Shown: positions 48,661 through 64,000 of the stretch, one piece after another | Position numbering within the stretch: position 1 is the stretch's first letter | How the letters are laid out: every line of letters starts with the position of its first letter | NCBI GenBank assembly: GCA_019426215.1 | Contig: CM033405.1 | Location: forward strand, 1,589,001-1,653,000 | Direction: 5' to 3' | DNA length: 64,000 nt | From: Buddleja alternifolia | Lineage: Eukaryota > Streptophyta > Magnoliopsida > Lamiales > Scrophulariaceae | Made by a program: the position numbers and the translations under genes | The notes under the pieces: model-generated | What the model was told of the DNA's origin: nothing | Databases searched by the model: none | The model's input: only the letters and a program-made list of their open reading frames with translations

Positions 48661-49230
48661 CTTGTTTTCGGCTCATTTTTCTCTCTTTTTAATTACGAAT
48701 TAATAGTTATTTTCTTGTTTTCGGCTCATTTTTCTCTCTTTTTCGTGTATTTTTAGGTTTCGACTTGAACATATAAATTGTAGACTTTCATATGAACTTT
48801 GTAACGCCACAAGAATGGGATCATTTCAATTCCCGGTTGAAGAAATACTACAAAGCGAAAGAACAACATTTGAATATTTTTTTAAAGAAAATAATGATTT
48901 TTTCCTTATTTACGGCTCAGTTTTCTCCTTTTTTTCGTGCATTTTTAGGTTTCGACTTGAACATAAAAATTGTAAACTTTCATATAAACTTTGCAACGCC
49001 ATAAGAATTGGATTATTTCGATGCCCAGTTGAAGAAATACGATAAAACAACATTTGAGCATTTTTTTAAAGAAAATAATGGTTTTTTCCTTGTTTTCGGT
49101 TCATTTTTCTCCCTTTTTCGTGCATTTTTAGGTTTCAACTTGAACATATAAATTGTGGATTTTCATATAAACTTTGTAACACCACAAGAATGGAATCTTT
49201 TCGATGCCCGGTTGAAGAAATACGAGGCTC
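48661..49230. repeat. Three ~185-bp tandem repeats upstream of the U-box gene
   Basis: Units beginning near 48712, 48901 and 49085 share TTTTTAGGTTTCGACTTGAA, AACTTTGTAACGCCACAAGA and CCCGGTTGAAGAAATAC, after a partial unit at 48661. The repeated CTTGTTTTCGGCTCATTTTT marks each start. The repeats fill the space where the first exon and promoter of the U-box gene would be expected. Confidence 0.8.
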
Positions 49231-50039
49231 GCCACTTCATCGTATCCGAGGCTCACCACTTCATCTTACTCGGTTAAACTGTGATTTACTCTATATATCT
49301 TTAGTGTCAAGACTTGACGTTTCATATGATTGCAGGTGCATGCTCGAATGTGTTCAGGACTGTTAAAGTTGATAACCCGAGTTTCTAAAATCTTTCCAGA
49401 AATAGAAGGAGCCCGTCCTCGGTGTTCGTCAGGAATAGATGCACTTTGCTTGTTAAACAATGGTATTGCTAAAGCCAAATCTCTGCTTCAACACTGCAAC
49501 GAGTCCAGTGCACTATATTTGGTATGTAACTTATTACACTGGCTAAACTTCTTTCATTTCTAGTTCATCTGGAGATTTTAATATTTTCTCTACCGAAGTG
49601 CATATGTTGATTGTTGACCATAGTGCTGTTAATTTTAATACAATTCTCCCTTGTATTAGGACTCATTTTTATTCGTCTAATTGTTATATGATGTTGAAGT
49701 ACAATTTTCCCTAAACTTTTCAGGCACTTACTGGAGATGCTATACTGTCTAGATGTAACAAGTCAAGGAATTTATTGGAGCAGAGTCTAAGCCAAATTCA
49801 GAATAATGTTCCGGTTATGCTGGCTGCAAAGGTAAGCAATCGAGACCTATACGAGAAAATCAAATCTTCCTAGAATGGTTTTCTGAAAGTTTGAGGCATT
49901 TTTATCTTTCCACATAGTCGTCTTATAGCTATCCTCGTTTCGCTCATCTCCAACATCGTATGACTGAAAAAGAAACCAACAATTTCCATGCTGCATTTTG
50001 CACTGTAAATCATCAATCATGTAAATTAACCAGGATAAA

Positions 50040-50285
50040 AATAAAGTTTGGGGTAATTACATGCAACCCTTTATTCGTAGGTAAATACCACGAGTCACTT
50101 GAGCTTTTCCAAATTACTAAGACACCCCTGACAAGTCGTACAACTCAAAAACAGGGGGACTGAAGGGGATGGAATTTAATATGTTTTTACTGACTGGGAG
50201 GTTATGGTAATTTCTTAAATCCCAGGGTATTTTTCGTAGTTAGGGTCTGTCGCATGGGATGTCTATGTAATTTATCCTTTAGATT
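50040..50285. mobile_element. Decayed MITE in U-box gene intron
   Basis: GGGGTAATTACATGCAACCC at the left and GGGATGTCTATGTAATTTATCC at the right are inverted and related to the AGGGAAAATTACA family. A similar decayed copy lies at about 51495-51760 in the next intron (ATGTGCATGTAATTCTTC). Confidence 0.5.
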
Positions 50286-50697
50286 TTGACATATTTTACA
50301 ATGTATTCCTATCAGATTTCTGAAATTATTGCTGATCTGAGGAGTACCACTTTTTGTTTGGATCCGTCTGAAGAGGAGGCCGGTAAGGTATTGCGCGAAC
50401 TGCTTCATCGGTATGGTTCTAAAATTGACTCCAATGAGGAAACTGCACTTGCTGATATTCACGCTGTCTCCTCCCTTCTCCACATTTCGTCTCAAAAAGC
50501 TCTACTAATCGAAAAACGATCCATCATAAAGCTGCGTGGTAAATTTGGTGAAAACGAACCAAACAAGAGGAAAATCTTATCATTATTCCTGAAGCTTCTG
50601 AAAAAATATGGAAAGACTATAGCGAATGACCAAACAGACAATGGCACATCAGACCATGAAGATTCCTTACCATTTGCAAGCCCTCATCATTTATCAG

Positions 50698-50763
50698 GTG
50701 AAACGGAACTCCGAGTGAATTATATGTCTAATGAGGCTCAAATCGACATATTAAGTTGACAAG
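50698..50763 (+). other. Candidate 66-nt in-frame intron (exitron) containing the TGA
   Basis: CAG|GTGAAA at the left and ACAAG at the right would remove 66 nt, exactly 22 codons including the TGA, and join codons to read V-P-P-E-E-F at the U-box start. Against it: 66 nt is near the lower limit for plant introns and there is no pyrimidine tract before the acceptor. Confidence 0.3.
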
Positions 50764-52793
50764 TCCCCCCCGAGGAATTTCTATGCCCCTTATCTTCGAG
50801 GTTAATGTATGATCCTGTAGTTATTGCATCCGGGCAAACCTATGAAAGGATGTGCATCCAGAAGTGGTTCGCTGAAGGTCATAATACATGCCCAAAGACA
50901 AATATGAAGTTGGCCAATTTGTCGTGCACTTCAAATGCCCTTACGAAAGAGTTAATCTTGAAATGGTGCTCCACGCACCGTGTCTCTATTCCCGACCCGA
51001 AATTTCACGAGGGACTAATTAAGTCATGGGAAAGTTCTATTAATTCCATTGCTAGCCTTAGCAGTTCCATGAATGATTTGAATCTTGCACTAGATTTCAG
51101 CAACGTGTCTCTTGGATCATCTAGTAATGATGTGAAACCCTCCTCACATGAAATAGATATGGAGTTCCTCTCTAAGTTTATTACACTTCCTTGGCGTTCG
51201 CAATGTAAAGCAGTCGAAGATGTGAAAAGGTTATTGAACAAGAGTACTGATGAATCTTGGTTAGCCGTTCCATTGGGAAACTTCATTCAACTACTTCTTA
51301 GTTTCTTGAAGGATGCGCACGACCGTCGTGATGTGGAAGCACTATTAACCGGATGCCAGTTATTGTTAGAGTTTCTGCAGAAATACGGGTAATTTTATAC
51401 ATCTTCTTCGTGCTAATTTTATTATCTTCTTAACTAGTTCTTGACAAAAATATTTGTGGTCAATGGTAACCGAAATTGTGGAAATATTTAACAGGGTAAA
51501 TTAAATAGACACCCCTCGTTGCATGAGACCCTAATTACGAGAGAGTCTTGAGAAATTACCATAGTTTTTCTCTATTAGTAAAAGCTTATAACAATTTTAT
51601 CCATCTGTCAATAAAAGCAAAAGGCAGAGTACAATTTTACTCCCTAGTTTCGAGTTGTCAGGACTTGACAAGGGTATCTTGTTAATTTGCAAAAAGCTCA
51701 GGGACTTGTGGTAATTACTCAATAGTGAGGGGATGTGCATGTAATTCTTCATACTTAATATTTACTATATCATTTTGTAGCTGGTGGGATTGAGGGTGCA
51801 AGAAAAGAAATTACCGAAGAATTTTCTAATATAAAGTGTCGTTGGATAATTAATTAAGCAAAATTGTGCTACTTATTCTATTGGGATCGTACATATGTGT
51901 AAAAAAACAAGAATAAAACGAAAATGATAATAATCCAAGTAAAATATTTTTTGAATTGAGAGTAGTGGTGATGAATAATCTTAGCTCAGATTATTTTGAA
52001 ATACTTTGCTCTACTTCACTTCTTTCTTGGATAATACAGAAACACTTCATCGTACATAAAGGAAGATACGTACGGTCTTTTGGCATCATTTCTTGATACA
52101 GAGGTCTCCAAGCAGGTTCTCTCCATTTTAGAGGTCTTATCCTTCCACCAACAATGTGCTTATGGAATTGCAGCATCCGGTGTGCTTATCGGTATCTTAA
52201 ACATACTAGACAGCCAAATTGATCAAGAATTGCTCGAACTGGCCTTAAAAATAATAACGAATTTGTCCTCAAATTGCGATATAATTAGTTCCTTACTCAT
52301 CCCTTCTAATTTCATCCCCAAACTAATCCCATTTCTTGAAGAAGACAATGCTCTGGCAAGCTACTGTGTAACCATTTTGAAGAATTTGTGTGACATTGGC
52401 AATGAAGATGTACAAGTGTGTATTGCTGAAAGTGATGGTTGTATTGGTTCGATTGTTGAAATGCTTGACAAAGATAGTCGTGATCAAGATCAAGAGCATG
52501 CTGTTTCGGTTCTTCTTTTTTTGCGCTCTCAACGAGGCGCATATTGTCAGCTTGTTATGGACGAGGGTGTTATCCCTGACCTTGTTAGTGCATCCAATAA
52601 TGGAAACAGGAGAGCCAAGGCCATGGCGATTGAATTATTGAGGACTCTGAAAGATGAACGTAATACTAGTAGTGGAGAAAGCTCGGGTGGTGCAGCTGTT
52701 AGTATAGACCCTACAAAACAAAGGAAAGATAAAAACCCTCCTAAAGCACAAGGGTTATTTGGTAAAATTTTCTCTTCGAAGAAGAAGAAATAG

Positions 52794-53054
52794 AACTTCA
52801 ATAAGGTATTCTATTACTGGAAATTCTAATACGAACCTGGTCTGGCTGCACCTAAGGTGTAATTCATATAATGAAGGAATTACTATTATAAGATAAATAA
52901 AAATTACACTTAGATCGGCTAAACCTGGTTCAGACTAGAATTTCCCTTCTCTTACCTCCTCTTGTAGAAATTGGAAATATATGATAAAGGTTAGCCTCTA
53001 ATTAGCTTGATTAGTAGTGCTATATGGTTGTATTTTTTAGCAACTTTTTGTAGA
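52794..53054. other. U-box gene 3' flank with fold-back element
   Basis: 52818-52946 is an inverted repeat: GGAAATTCTAATACGAACCT faces AACCTGGTTCAGACTAGAATTTCC. It is non-coding and probably a small MITE inside or just beyond the 3' UTR. Confidence 0.55.
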
Positions 53055-54294
53055 CTAGTAGAGTGTACGTATGTTGCACGTAGAATACAAATTTATATGC
53101 AAAAGAATTTCAATATTCAAGTACTATATCTAGAAATATAAAGAAAAAATTTAATTCAAACTTGTTCATCTGAAACATGTTAATATAGAATTAATTTAAC
53201 TATAGTATAAAACTGAAAAAACAAGAAGATAGATTTAGAGTCTAAGTTGCACGATAATTGTCAGTTGATCGGTTGATCACGTTCAGGCCATAGTAGTGCA
53301 CCTTTAAAAGAAATTTTGCAGTTGCAACCTGTTCGCAAACGCCACCGTAGTTAACTTATACACTTTATAGATTACATTTGCAGCCTCCTTACTAATGCCA
53401 CCATAGTTATGTATGTATGCAACTAAACAAAACGCAATTTTGAAAAAGTTATTTAACAATTGGTATCTATACTAAATCGGCATGGCTAATGAAAGTGAGT
53501 GCTTGTTACTAATTTTTACCTTATATAAAATTCGGAATATGGCTCTTAGAATTCTATTCTATACAGTAATGGTAATTAATTTAGTGTAAGGTGATTATTC
53601 AGTTTCTCTTTTATGATCATTCATTTTTTTAGGTTAGTAGTGGAATAAATATGGACTAATGGTAATTAATTTAGACTGAGGTGACCATTCAGTTTCTCTT
53701 TTATGATCATTCATGTTATGACAATTCACGAAATAAGAGCATAAAGATTAAAGACACAAGAATTACGTGGTTCGGCAATTGCCTACATCCACGGGAGAGA
53801 AGAGAGTATTTTACTATTGATGATTAAGGTACAAATTACAATGAATGTTAAAAGTATTGAACTAAAACCTAACCCCTGATTTTTCCCTAAAATACACGTG
53901 TACCGTACCGCCCTGGCAATCCTTCGTCAAAGCGGGCTCAATGCATGTTGTTGCAAGCCAGTTCTAAAGGCTTCGCCCTCTTTAGAGCTGACCCTTTTGA
54001 TAATGAGTTTGCTGCATAATTTTGGGCCTAGGATTTTAAGACATCACAATATTTTTTTAGATTAGTGGTGGGATAAATATGGGCTAATTTGATTTTAAGA
54101 CATCACAATATTTTTTTAGATTAGTGGTGGGATAAATATGGGCTAATTTGATTTTAAGACATCACAATATTTTTTTAGATTAGTGGTGGGATAAATATGG
54201 GCTAATTTGTACTCATTTTCAATACATAGTTGAGGGTATAAGTGTAAAATTACAATTGGAACAAACACTTAAATATCCACACTTTTAGTATAGA
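53055..54294 (-). mobile_element. Non-autonomous Helitron with internal tandem repeats
   Basis: On the minus strand it starts TCTATACTAAAAGTGTGGAT and ends with the hairpin ACGTGCAACATACGT, then ACACTCTACTAG; the terminal CTAG fits CTRR. Host bases A and T flank it. It shares both ends and internal pieces (AACTATAGTATAAAACTGAA, GAAGATAGATTTAGAG) with 12616-13686. A 59-bp unit is repeated three times inside. Confidence 0.75.
54032..54208. repeat. 3 x 59-bp tandem repeat inside the Helitron
   Basis: Units start GATTTTAAGACATCACAATA at 54032, 54091 and 54150 and are practically identical. A looser two-fold repeat (GGTAATTAATTTAG... CAGTTTCTCTTTTATGATCA) lies at about 53570-53715. Confidence 0.92.
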
Positions 54295-54876
54295 TATAGA
54301 TTAAGTTTGATGCATAATGACTTAAGTTTGATCATTTGATTAATTTAATATGGATTGCAATATTGTACAGTTCCCCATTTTGGGGAGGGAAAATTTTATG
54401 ACTTTGTAATTTTCCTTTTTTTTCCCCCTCTCTTGCCACTGGGAAAGTGCAGCGATGATATGATTTGGTTAAAATGATTTGTCTGATGCAACTTCTGTTG
54501 ATCAATTATAGCATCTATTAGATGCATATATATAAGATTGCCTCTTCTTTTAGTAATCTGATACTTGATTTTGAGGACATTTTATGCGGCCCTATGTTGT
54601 ATTTCCTCTTCATGTTTTAGCACATACGAGTTATCATTAGGAGCTCTGAGATTTGGAGTCCTCAAAACTCCTAAGAATATCTCCACTAGTAAATAATACA
54701 TTTCTTACACATGAATTATGCACTCGTTAGATAATTCATATATATAGATGTTGTGTGGTTTGGAAATATTATCTATTCAAAACTTCAATAATAATTTAAT
54801 AAGTGATTATTTTCCAATAAAAAATAATTATTTGAAAAACTAAATATGAATTGAAATGAAAAACCGAATCAATATA

Positions 54877-55057
54877 CCCAAGACCTATTGGTCTAATGTT
54901 ATCCACCTCTCATTTTATGTAAGATGTCATGAGTTCGAATCCAGTCTGCCACAGGTTGTGGCTCTCTCCTCCTTTATGGCTCAGAATTATAATTATCAAT
55001 CCGAAGTTTGTTGAGTTAGATATGCAGGGTATCCCCCTTCCTCCTGAATTTAAAAAG
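54877..55057 (+). mobile_element. tRNA-derived SINE
   Basis: It is flanked by ACCGAATCAATATA (54863-54876) and ACCGAATCAATGTA (55058-55071). Box B is GAGTTCGAATCC and box A is degenerate (TTGGTCTAATGTTATCC). It belongs to the same family as 14049-14255 and ends in a short A-rich tail. Confidence 0.8.
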
Positions 55058-55071
55058 ACCGAATCAATGTA

Positions 55072-57769
55072 TAGAAGTACTAAGTTATTGAAGAACGAAA
55101 CCTATATAGTAAACAAACAAATTCTATGTAATTTCATGTTTCATTTTGTTCCTTCTTTTGTTTATTTTTTGTAGCCACCGTAGCATGTTTTTTCTCAAAG
55201 TCATCTAATGTCTCTGTTTTGAATTTCAATCAAAATTCTTCGAGAAATCAGAATATATTGGCGTATAAGAAGTTTTCCATTTTGTTTGATTCATTACAAC
55301 TGAATATATCTTTTCATTTTATAAAATTAACTTTTATTGATAAAAATGTAGAAGGAAAAGAATAGTTATATTGCATGTAAAAGCTATTGCTCAATTGAAA
55401 AAAAATTATAACATTATAGTGGGGCATTTTTTTTCATTTTTTGACGTGATTCTTGTAGTCATCGTATTTTGGATTATATTCCTAGCATTTTTCCCTAAAC
55501 AAAGCACAAGTCATATCCAAATAAATATTTTTCTACTAACACTGGTGATCCAAATAAATATTCTTCTACTTAACACTAATAATCTAGTTTCATAAATAAA
55601 TTTGGTAACCTACATAAGGTTTTTGAAATCATTGCATGATTAGAATTAATTGAATGAATAAGTAAAATACTTCAATGCACAAAAAATGAGAAGATTAGGC
55701 AATACAACTTCTTTAATAATATTTAGAGAAACTAAATTATTGAAGAAAATCTTAATGGTAAATTAACTAAGTATATTGTTATTAAATAAATTATAATTAT
55801 TTTAAGTTTGTATAAATTCTCTTATTTAACATTGATGACTCGTAATAATTTCATATTATTTTATAATTAGTTAAGTAGATATCAAATGGAAATCGGAACT
55901 AAATAAATTTCTTATTGAATGGAATTAACCCGTCGGGTCTTCTTTAGTTCATTTAAAATAGAAAAAGAAAACTCAGCTTAGTTCTAAATCATTGAAATGT
56001 CATCCAAAACATTTTGTAATGCATGTGTAAACAATAATAGTAACGGCTAAATACAAAATGCCCCCTGAATGTCGCATATGTTTTTTTAAATTAAATAATG
56101 TACCAAATTAGTCCTTCAGTCAAATTTTATAGCTCTTTACTGTGATTGGTTGAATTCTTTTCTTAAATTGCTCCTCTAATTTTTTGTATATATATGGCTT
56201 GATTTGAGGCCAAATTTCGGCAAATTCTCATCATTCAACCAACAAAGTTCAACCCCTTTTTATCTTTAAAATTTGCCAGTCAATTTTTTTTCACTGGGTG
56301 TTTTCTCTCGATATTTAAACACAATATGTTCACTTGATTTTTTTACTCGATATTAATGGCAAAATATTATACATATGGTAAAAGAAACATGATATTATTT
56401 CCTTAATAAAATTTGAAACCGGTTGATACAAAATAAATAAAATACTTTCAGAACTCTAGACCTGTTGCTGGAGTAGCTCAATTGGTTACACCGTGTGTGT
56501 CACAATATATCCAAACTCACTGAGCATTTAAACCATGATTTAAAATGAATATCCATTGTTATACTTGAATTCATTGGCCCACAATCATGATTCTAATATT
56601 TTTTTTCTTTTCCACCGAAACATCCAAAAAGTTTCTGTTTTTCAGCTTACAGAAAAGAAATCATGGAGTAGTTTCGAAATTACATTGTTTTAAGAAACTC
56701 TCAATGTTTTCATGTTTTCCACATAAACTCATTGTTTCCATAGTTACTATGAAAATCACGGAAACATTGAAAGTTTCATATTCGAAAAGAGTTGTTCTTT
56801 TCCCCAAGTGAACAGAGCTCTCAAATCTCTGAATTTTAGGTAAAAGAAAAATAAAAAAGGAGAAGAAAAGAGTAATTAATCTAACAATCTATCAAATTAA
56901 ATCCTAAATACAATCAAACAAGTTCCTTATATAATCAATCAAATCATTTTGATAATTTGATTAAAAATATAATGAATTTGGAGTATGATTATCACTTTTG
57001 GGAGTGCTGTCGATACTCTCTTGATCTTATATATACTGATTTTAATGATTCAATGAAGTTTTATCTTGATCTTTTATCTACTGACTCATTTTCATATTTT
57101 AGTAATCTAAAGTTTTGCAAATTTCTTTTGTTACAAAGTTGAATGAAGAATGGATTCAATTAGCTTATTAACACCTAAGAAATTTGCATCACAAGTTTAA
57201 TCTTTCAATTAAATATAAATCGATTTAAAAATTGCTAAACCGTACAAAACTGCACTAGCAGTTATAAACTTCAAAGTCGCAATTTGAAAATATAATTTGG
57301 TAAAACCGTATTTAGCAATTCAGTTTGAGAATAGGTAGAAAATCCCGAAACCGCACCGCGATTACTCACTCATATTATGTAGAATATAGAGGAAATTCTA
57401 AGATGAGCCGGATCTATTGAAGCCGGTTCACCTAACATCGTTGAATGCAAGTCATTTAGATGTTTTTACTATATTGTCCCTACATCCAATAATATTTGAT
57501 GTATCGACTCTATTGGACCCCATGCATTGCAAAATCACCTGGAATATAGATACTTCAATTTCACAATTGGAACATTCTATGGTAAATCGGAAGTATTGCT
57601 CACGGTCTATTTTACACCACACATTCACAATGAGTGGGAAACATTTCACACTTACCTACTCCGTGTAAGTAACCCAACCCCGAATATTTATGTGGTTAAA
57701 AATAAATCGAGAGCAACACTCTCGATCCACCAAAAAATTACCTTTCACAATTGGGCACATCAATTATAA
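55072..57769. other. AT-rich intergenic spacer
   Basis: No gene is supported. A tRNA-like stretch at 56468-56530 (GTAGCTCAATTGGTTAC) has a box A but no matching cloverleaf or box B and is probably a SINE remnant. Around 57388-57740 lie imperfect inverted pieces (GAGGAAATTCTAAGATGAGC; CACTCTCGATCCACC) resembling fold-back elements. Confidence 0.5.
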
Positions 57770-58451
57770 AGGCCCATACCTGGCCCATTCGTACAAACCA
57801 TGAACAATCATCACAATATCAGCCCATATGTCAACTTCTTCGTATCAGATTCCAATTTAGTCAAACATCATGACGTACGCCCGCTTATCACCCATTCAGG
57901 ACCCAACACGTGTCACTCATTCCAGCTTCGCGAGCTCCAAAACTCACTCTAAACTGGATTTGATAAAACCCCCTGGGGTCCGCCAGAAATTTCACATCAA
58001 ATTCAGACTTGCTATCAACAGTGAGTGAGAGAGTAACAAATACAATTTTTTTATAGTCAAAGCTTTTGTGGTAATCAAAGCTCTCTCTCATTAGATATAT
58101 ATATATATACACACACATATAAATACATACAAACATATATATATATATATATATAGCGTTCAATTTCTGAAGTTCATTTGTTTGAGTATGAGCTGTATGT
58201 TAATCATAAGCTTTGGAGTTCGGAAGATGTGATTGATCCGTAACTGCAGGTACCTTTTTTGTTTAGATTCTTCGTTTAACATTTGTGTTATTTTTGTGTG
58301 ATTATTGTTAGATGTGTTAATTTGTGTGATGTTGTGATTCATTCGCTTTGTTTTTCTGATTTTGTGGTTTTTGTTAGGGTTTGGAAGCTGAGGATTTTTT
58401 TTATTTTTTGCGTTTTAGCTCAAATTTAAGTTTTAATCGTATTTTCTGAGT
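57770..58451 (+). promoter_or_regulatory. Promoter and leader region of GSK3 copy 2
   Basis: Similarity to 39240-40682 over 57780-58195 shows that this region was copied along with the gene. A (TA)n/(AC)n tract lies at 58095-58155. A 5' UTR intron is likely: ACTGCAG|GTACCT (donor at 58250) to TTGTTAG|GGTTTGG (acceptor ending 58377), as is common in plant kinase genes. Confidence 0.55.
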
Positions 58452-62348
<3,897 letters not shown>

Positions 62349-63543
62349 GGTTTCTGGATATAATGTTGTAACATCTGTCTATACTCAAACACTAATTCGC
62401 GACTTATATCAAACCTTTTTATGCCACCTTTTGTGCTGACTTGTATTGTTTGCTTAATCTAATGTCTGATTCATGTACTCTTAATTCTCTAACCATTTCT
62501 TCTATGTTCAAATTTGGAGAAATTAAGTGAATCCCATCATATATATCAAGTTCTGTAATTTGTGGGTTTTGCGCTTAGTATTTCTCATGGTTTTTGATTC
62601 TTAATGAAGTCTTTTCATTCTTATGAGTTAATGAAGTCTTTTCACTCTTATGAGCTTCCGGAATCTTGATTGTTGCCCAATTACAATAACCGTTTTCGGG
62701 TTTATGTAGACATATATGGGTAATTGTGATTAAATCAGGATTGAGTACGAAGCTTCATGAAATTACTATGTATTAATTTATGTATCTAATCCCAAATCAA
62801 ATATACGGGCTGCAGCATATAATAAAGCAATGAACAAGCTACTTTTGGCTGTGAAAAGTTTAGTTCAGATTTTTGTTTGGTCGAATACCCCCATCTACAT
62901 AACAAGTGTAATACATTTGCGTCATGATTGATCAATTTATGGAATCTACATTTGCTTTGTGAATTAAATAGATCGGACCAAGTTGGATTTGGATTTTGAA
63001 AATTTTGATCATTTTTTCGAGTAAAAAATTCCAATAATTGTACTACGAACCAAATCAAGGTAAAAATCTATGCTTGACTAAATGTAATGATCCTTGTGTC
63101 TGACTCCCTCGGTGTGAAACAGATTTACCTTCAAATCAATCACTCAAGGAATGTAATTGGCTTTCCCCTAAAAAAAACAGAAAGTAATTTAACTAGTCAA
63201 GAATTTAACTAGAGTCACTTGACAAGAAGAAACATCATCTATTTTGGGGGGGAAAAAAAAAGAAAAAAGAAGAAGAAGAAAAAGAAGAAACTTATATATA
63301 TATATATATTATCATATACAAAAAGAAACTTAATATTATTGAGTATAATTTCTCCATTATTAGAATTACAAATGAGTAACGAAAAGAATTTGATGATTGT
63401 TAACCTAGTGATATTAGTTGTCGGGTCAGGTATCCTTCGTCTAAAATTAAAAAAGAAAAATGAGTAATGAAAAGAGGCAGCTGAGGTTAACCCGGGTTAA
63501 AAATTAAAATCATACATGGGTTAACTTTTGCCCTTTTGGCGCG
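62349..63543. other. 3' flank of GSK3 copy 2 and spacer
   Basis: No gene is supported. Positions 62349-62590 and 62690-63190 match the 3' flank of copy 1. At 63066-63125 are traces of the fold-back family (CTATGCTTGAC). A GAA-rich run and (TA)n lie at 63245-63312. Confidence 0.6.
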
Positions 63544-64000
63544 TATAAATACGCCTCGGCCATCTCTCTCTTCATTTGCCTACGCTTCTGGTATCTTGGA
63601 AGCGTGGTTCTCTCACAGTCTCACTAACCTATATATACATACACAAATATATATACTATAATTTAGCCGTTGAGCACCTTCTAGAGAGAGACAGAGAGCA
63701 GTCTAGAGAGAGAGAGATACCCGGAGGAGTGGAGCATTTCTGTTCTCTGTTTTTTCGCTCTGAAAACTACGCCGTACGGTACCGCTATCGCTCATTGCCC
63801 TAGGGTTTTTTTTTTTACTATACAAATTCAAAGGATTTATAACTTATTTAGATCTGGTTATGTGCATTTTGATTTTGTGAGCACATTCATGATAAATATT
63901 TTTTTAGGGTTTAAGATGTGAATCGTCAAGGCGCATTTTGCTGTGTTCTATGCTTTTTTGGCTTTTGAGCTTCTATATGTTTGCAGTTTTCTTTTCTTTA
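63544..64000 (+). promoter_or_regulatory. Promoter and 5' leader of a gene beyond the window
   Basis: A clean TATAAATA (63544-63551) in a GC-richer setting is followed by a CT/GA-rich leader with AGAGAGAGAGAGA repeats (63684-63718). Further on is TAGGGTTTTTTTT-type sequence typical of plant leaders and first introns. No coding start could be assigned before the window ends. Confidence 0.5.

Larger units (their letters stand above)
49336..52793 (+). pseudogene. U-box/ARM-repeat E3 ubiquitin ligase (PUB45/PUB5-like), first exon missing, in-frame TGA
   Basis: Plant U-box proteins of this group transfer ubiquitin from E2 enzymes to substrates. Exons: 49336-49521, 49724-49831, 50316-51388, 52040-52793; phases join. 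The first two give the N-terminal domain (FPEIEGARPRCSSGIDALC, ALTGDAILSRCNKS). Then come the U-box (VPPEEFLCPLSSRLMYDPV, ASGQTYERMCIQKWF, HNTCPKTNMKL) and ARM repeats (RSQRGAYCQLVMDEGVIP), ending in a basic FGKIFSSKKKK. The family's short first exon with the start codon was not found; the first ATG inside the exon is at 49348. A TGA at 50757-50759 precedes the U-box by five codons. Possible excision of a 66-nt GT-AG segment around it would keep the frame. All else is open, so the decay is slight or only apparent. Confidence 0.85.

Noticed and set aside
50757..50759. Selenocysteine reading of the TGA in the U-box gene
   Set aside because: Land plants lack selenoprotein synthesis, and the family has no conserved Cys at this place.
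56462..56530. tRNA gene
   Set aside because: A box-A-like sequence is present, but there is no box B, anticodon arm or acceptor stem pairing.
57417..57769. Overlapping open frames of 80-83 codons on both strands
   Set aside because: They coincide with imperfect inverted repeats and show no family features.
63576..63803. 75-codon open frame near the right end
   Set aside because: It lies in the GA-rich leader after a TATA box and has low-complexity composition; no homology.

Overview
The window is nuclear DNA of a flowering plant, probably a eudicot. Its genes are split by GT-AG introns and encode plant proteins: a plastid-type peptide deformylase, SHAGGY/GSK3 kinases and a U-box/ARM E3 ligase. 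The spacers are AT-rich and packed with plant transposons. No rRNA, CRISPR array, prokaryotic operon or functional tRNA gene was seen.

Layout. 1-4821: a 5'-truncated LINE fragment, a tandem repeat, a hAT-like element and AT-rich spacer. 4822-8440: an intact six-exon PDF1B-type peptide deformylase (+). 8441-11703: spacer with small fold-back elements and a SINE. 11704-34956: a GSK3 pseudogene (copy 1, +). Its 11 exons can all be located, but its introns are swollen to 23 kb by a Helitron, a SINE, three Copia elements (two of them nearly complete in structure), a hAT-like element, two solo LTRs and several MITEs. Its N-terminus is not that of a normal GSK3, and a 4-bp deletion breaks the ninth exon. 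36282-38569: a non-autonomous LTR element with W-box-rich LTRs. 38700-48550: a second, shattered copy of the duplicated block. It holds a piece of the deformylase 3' end, the GSK3 promoter region and the chimeric first exon, split by MITEs, a CACTA element and a MULE. 49336-52793: a PUB45/PUB5-type U-box gene lacking its first exon and carrying an in-frame TGA. 53055-57400: a Helitron, a SINE and spacer. 58452-62348: an intact 12-exon, 407-residue GSK3 (copy 2, +). 63544-64000: promoter and leader of a gene that continues beyond the window.

The main story is local duplication followed by decay. The two GSK3 loci, the displaced GSK3 promoter and the displaced deformylase 3' UTR show that one block (deformylase 3' end, GSK3 promoter, GSK3 gene) was copied in tandem. 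In one lineage a foreign first exon joined GSK3 in frame before a further duplication. Paralogous 'empty sites' give unusually firm evidence for several insertions. Most transposon boundaries below rest on target-site duplications read directly from the sequence.
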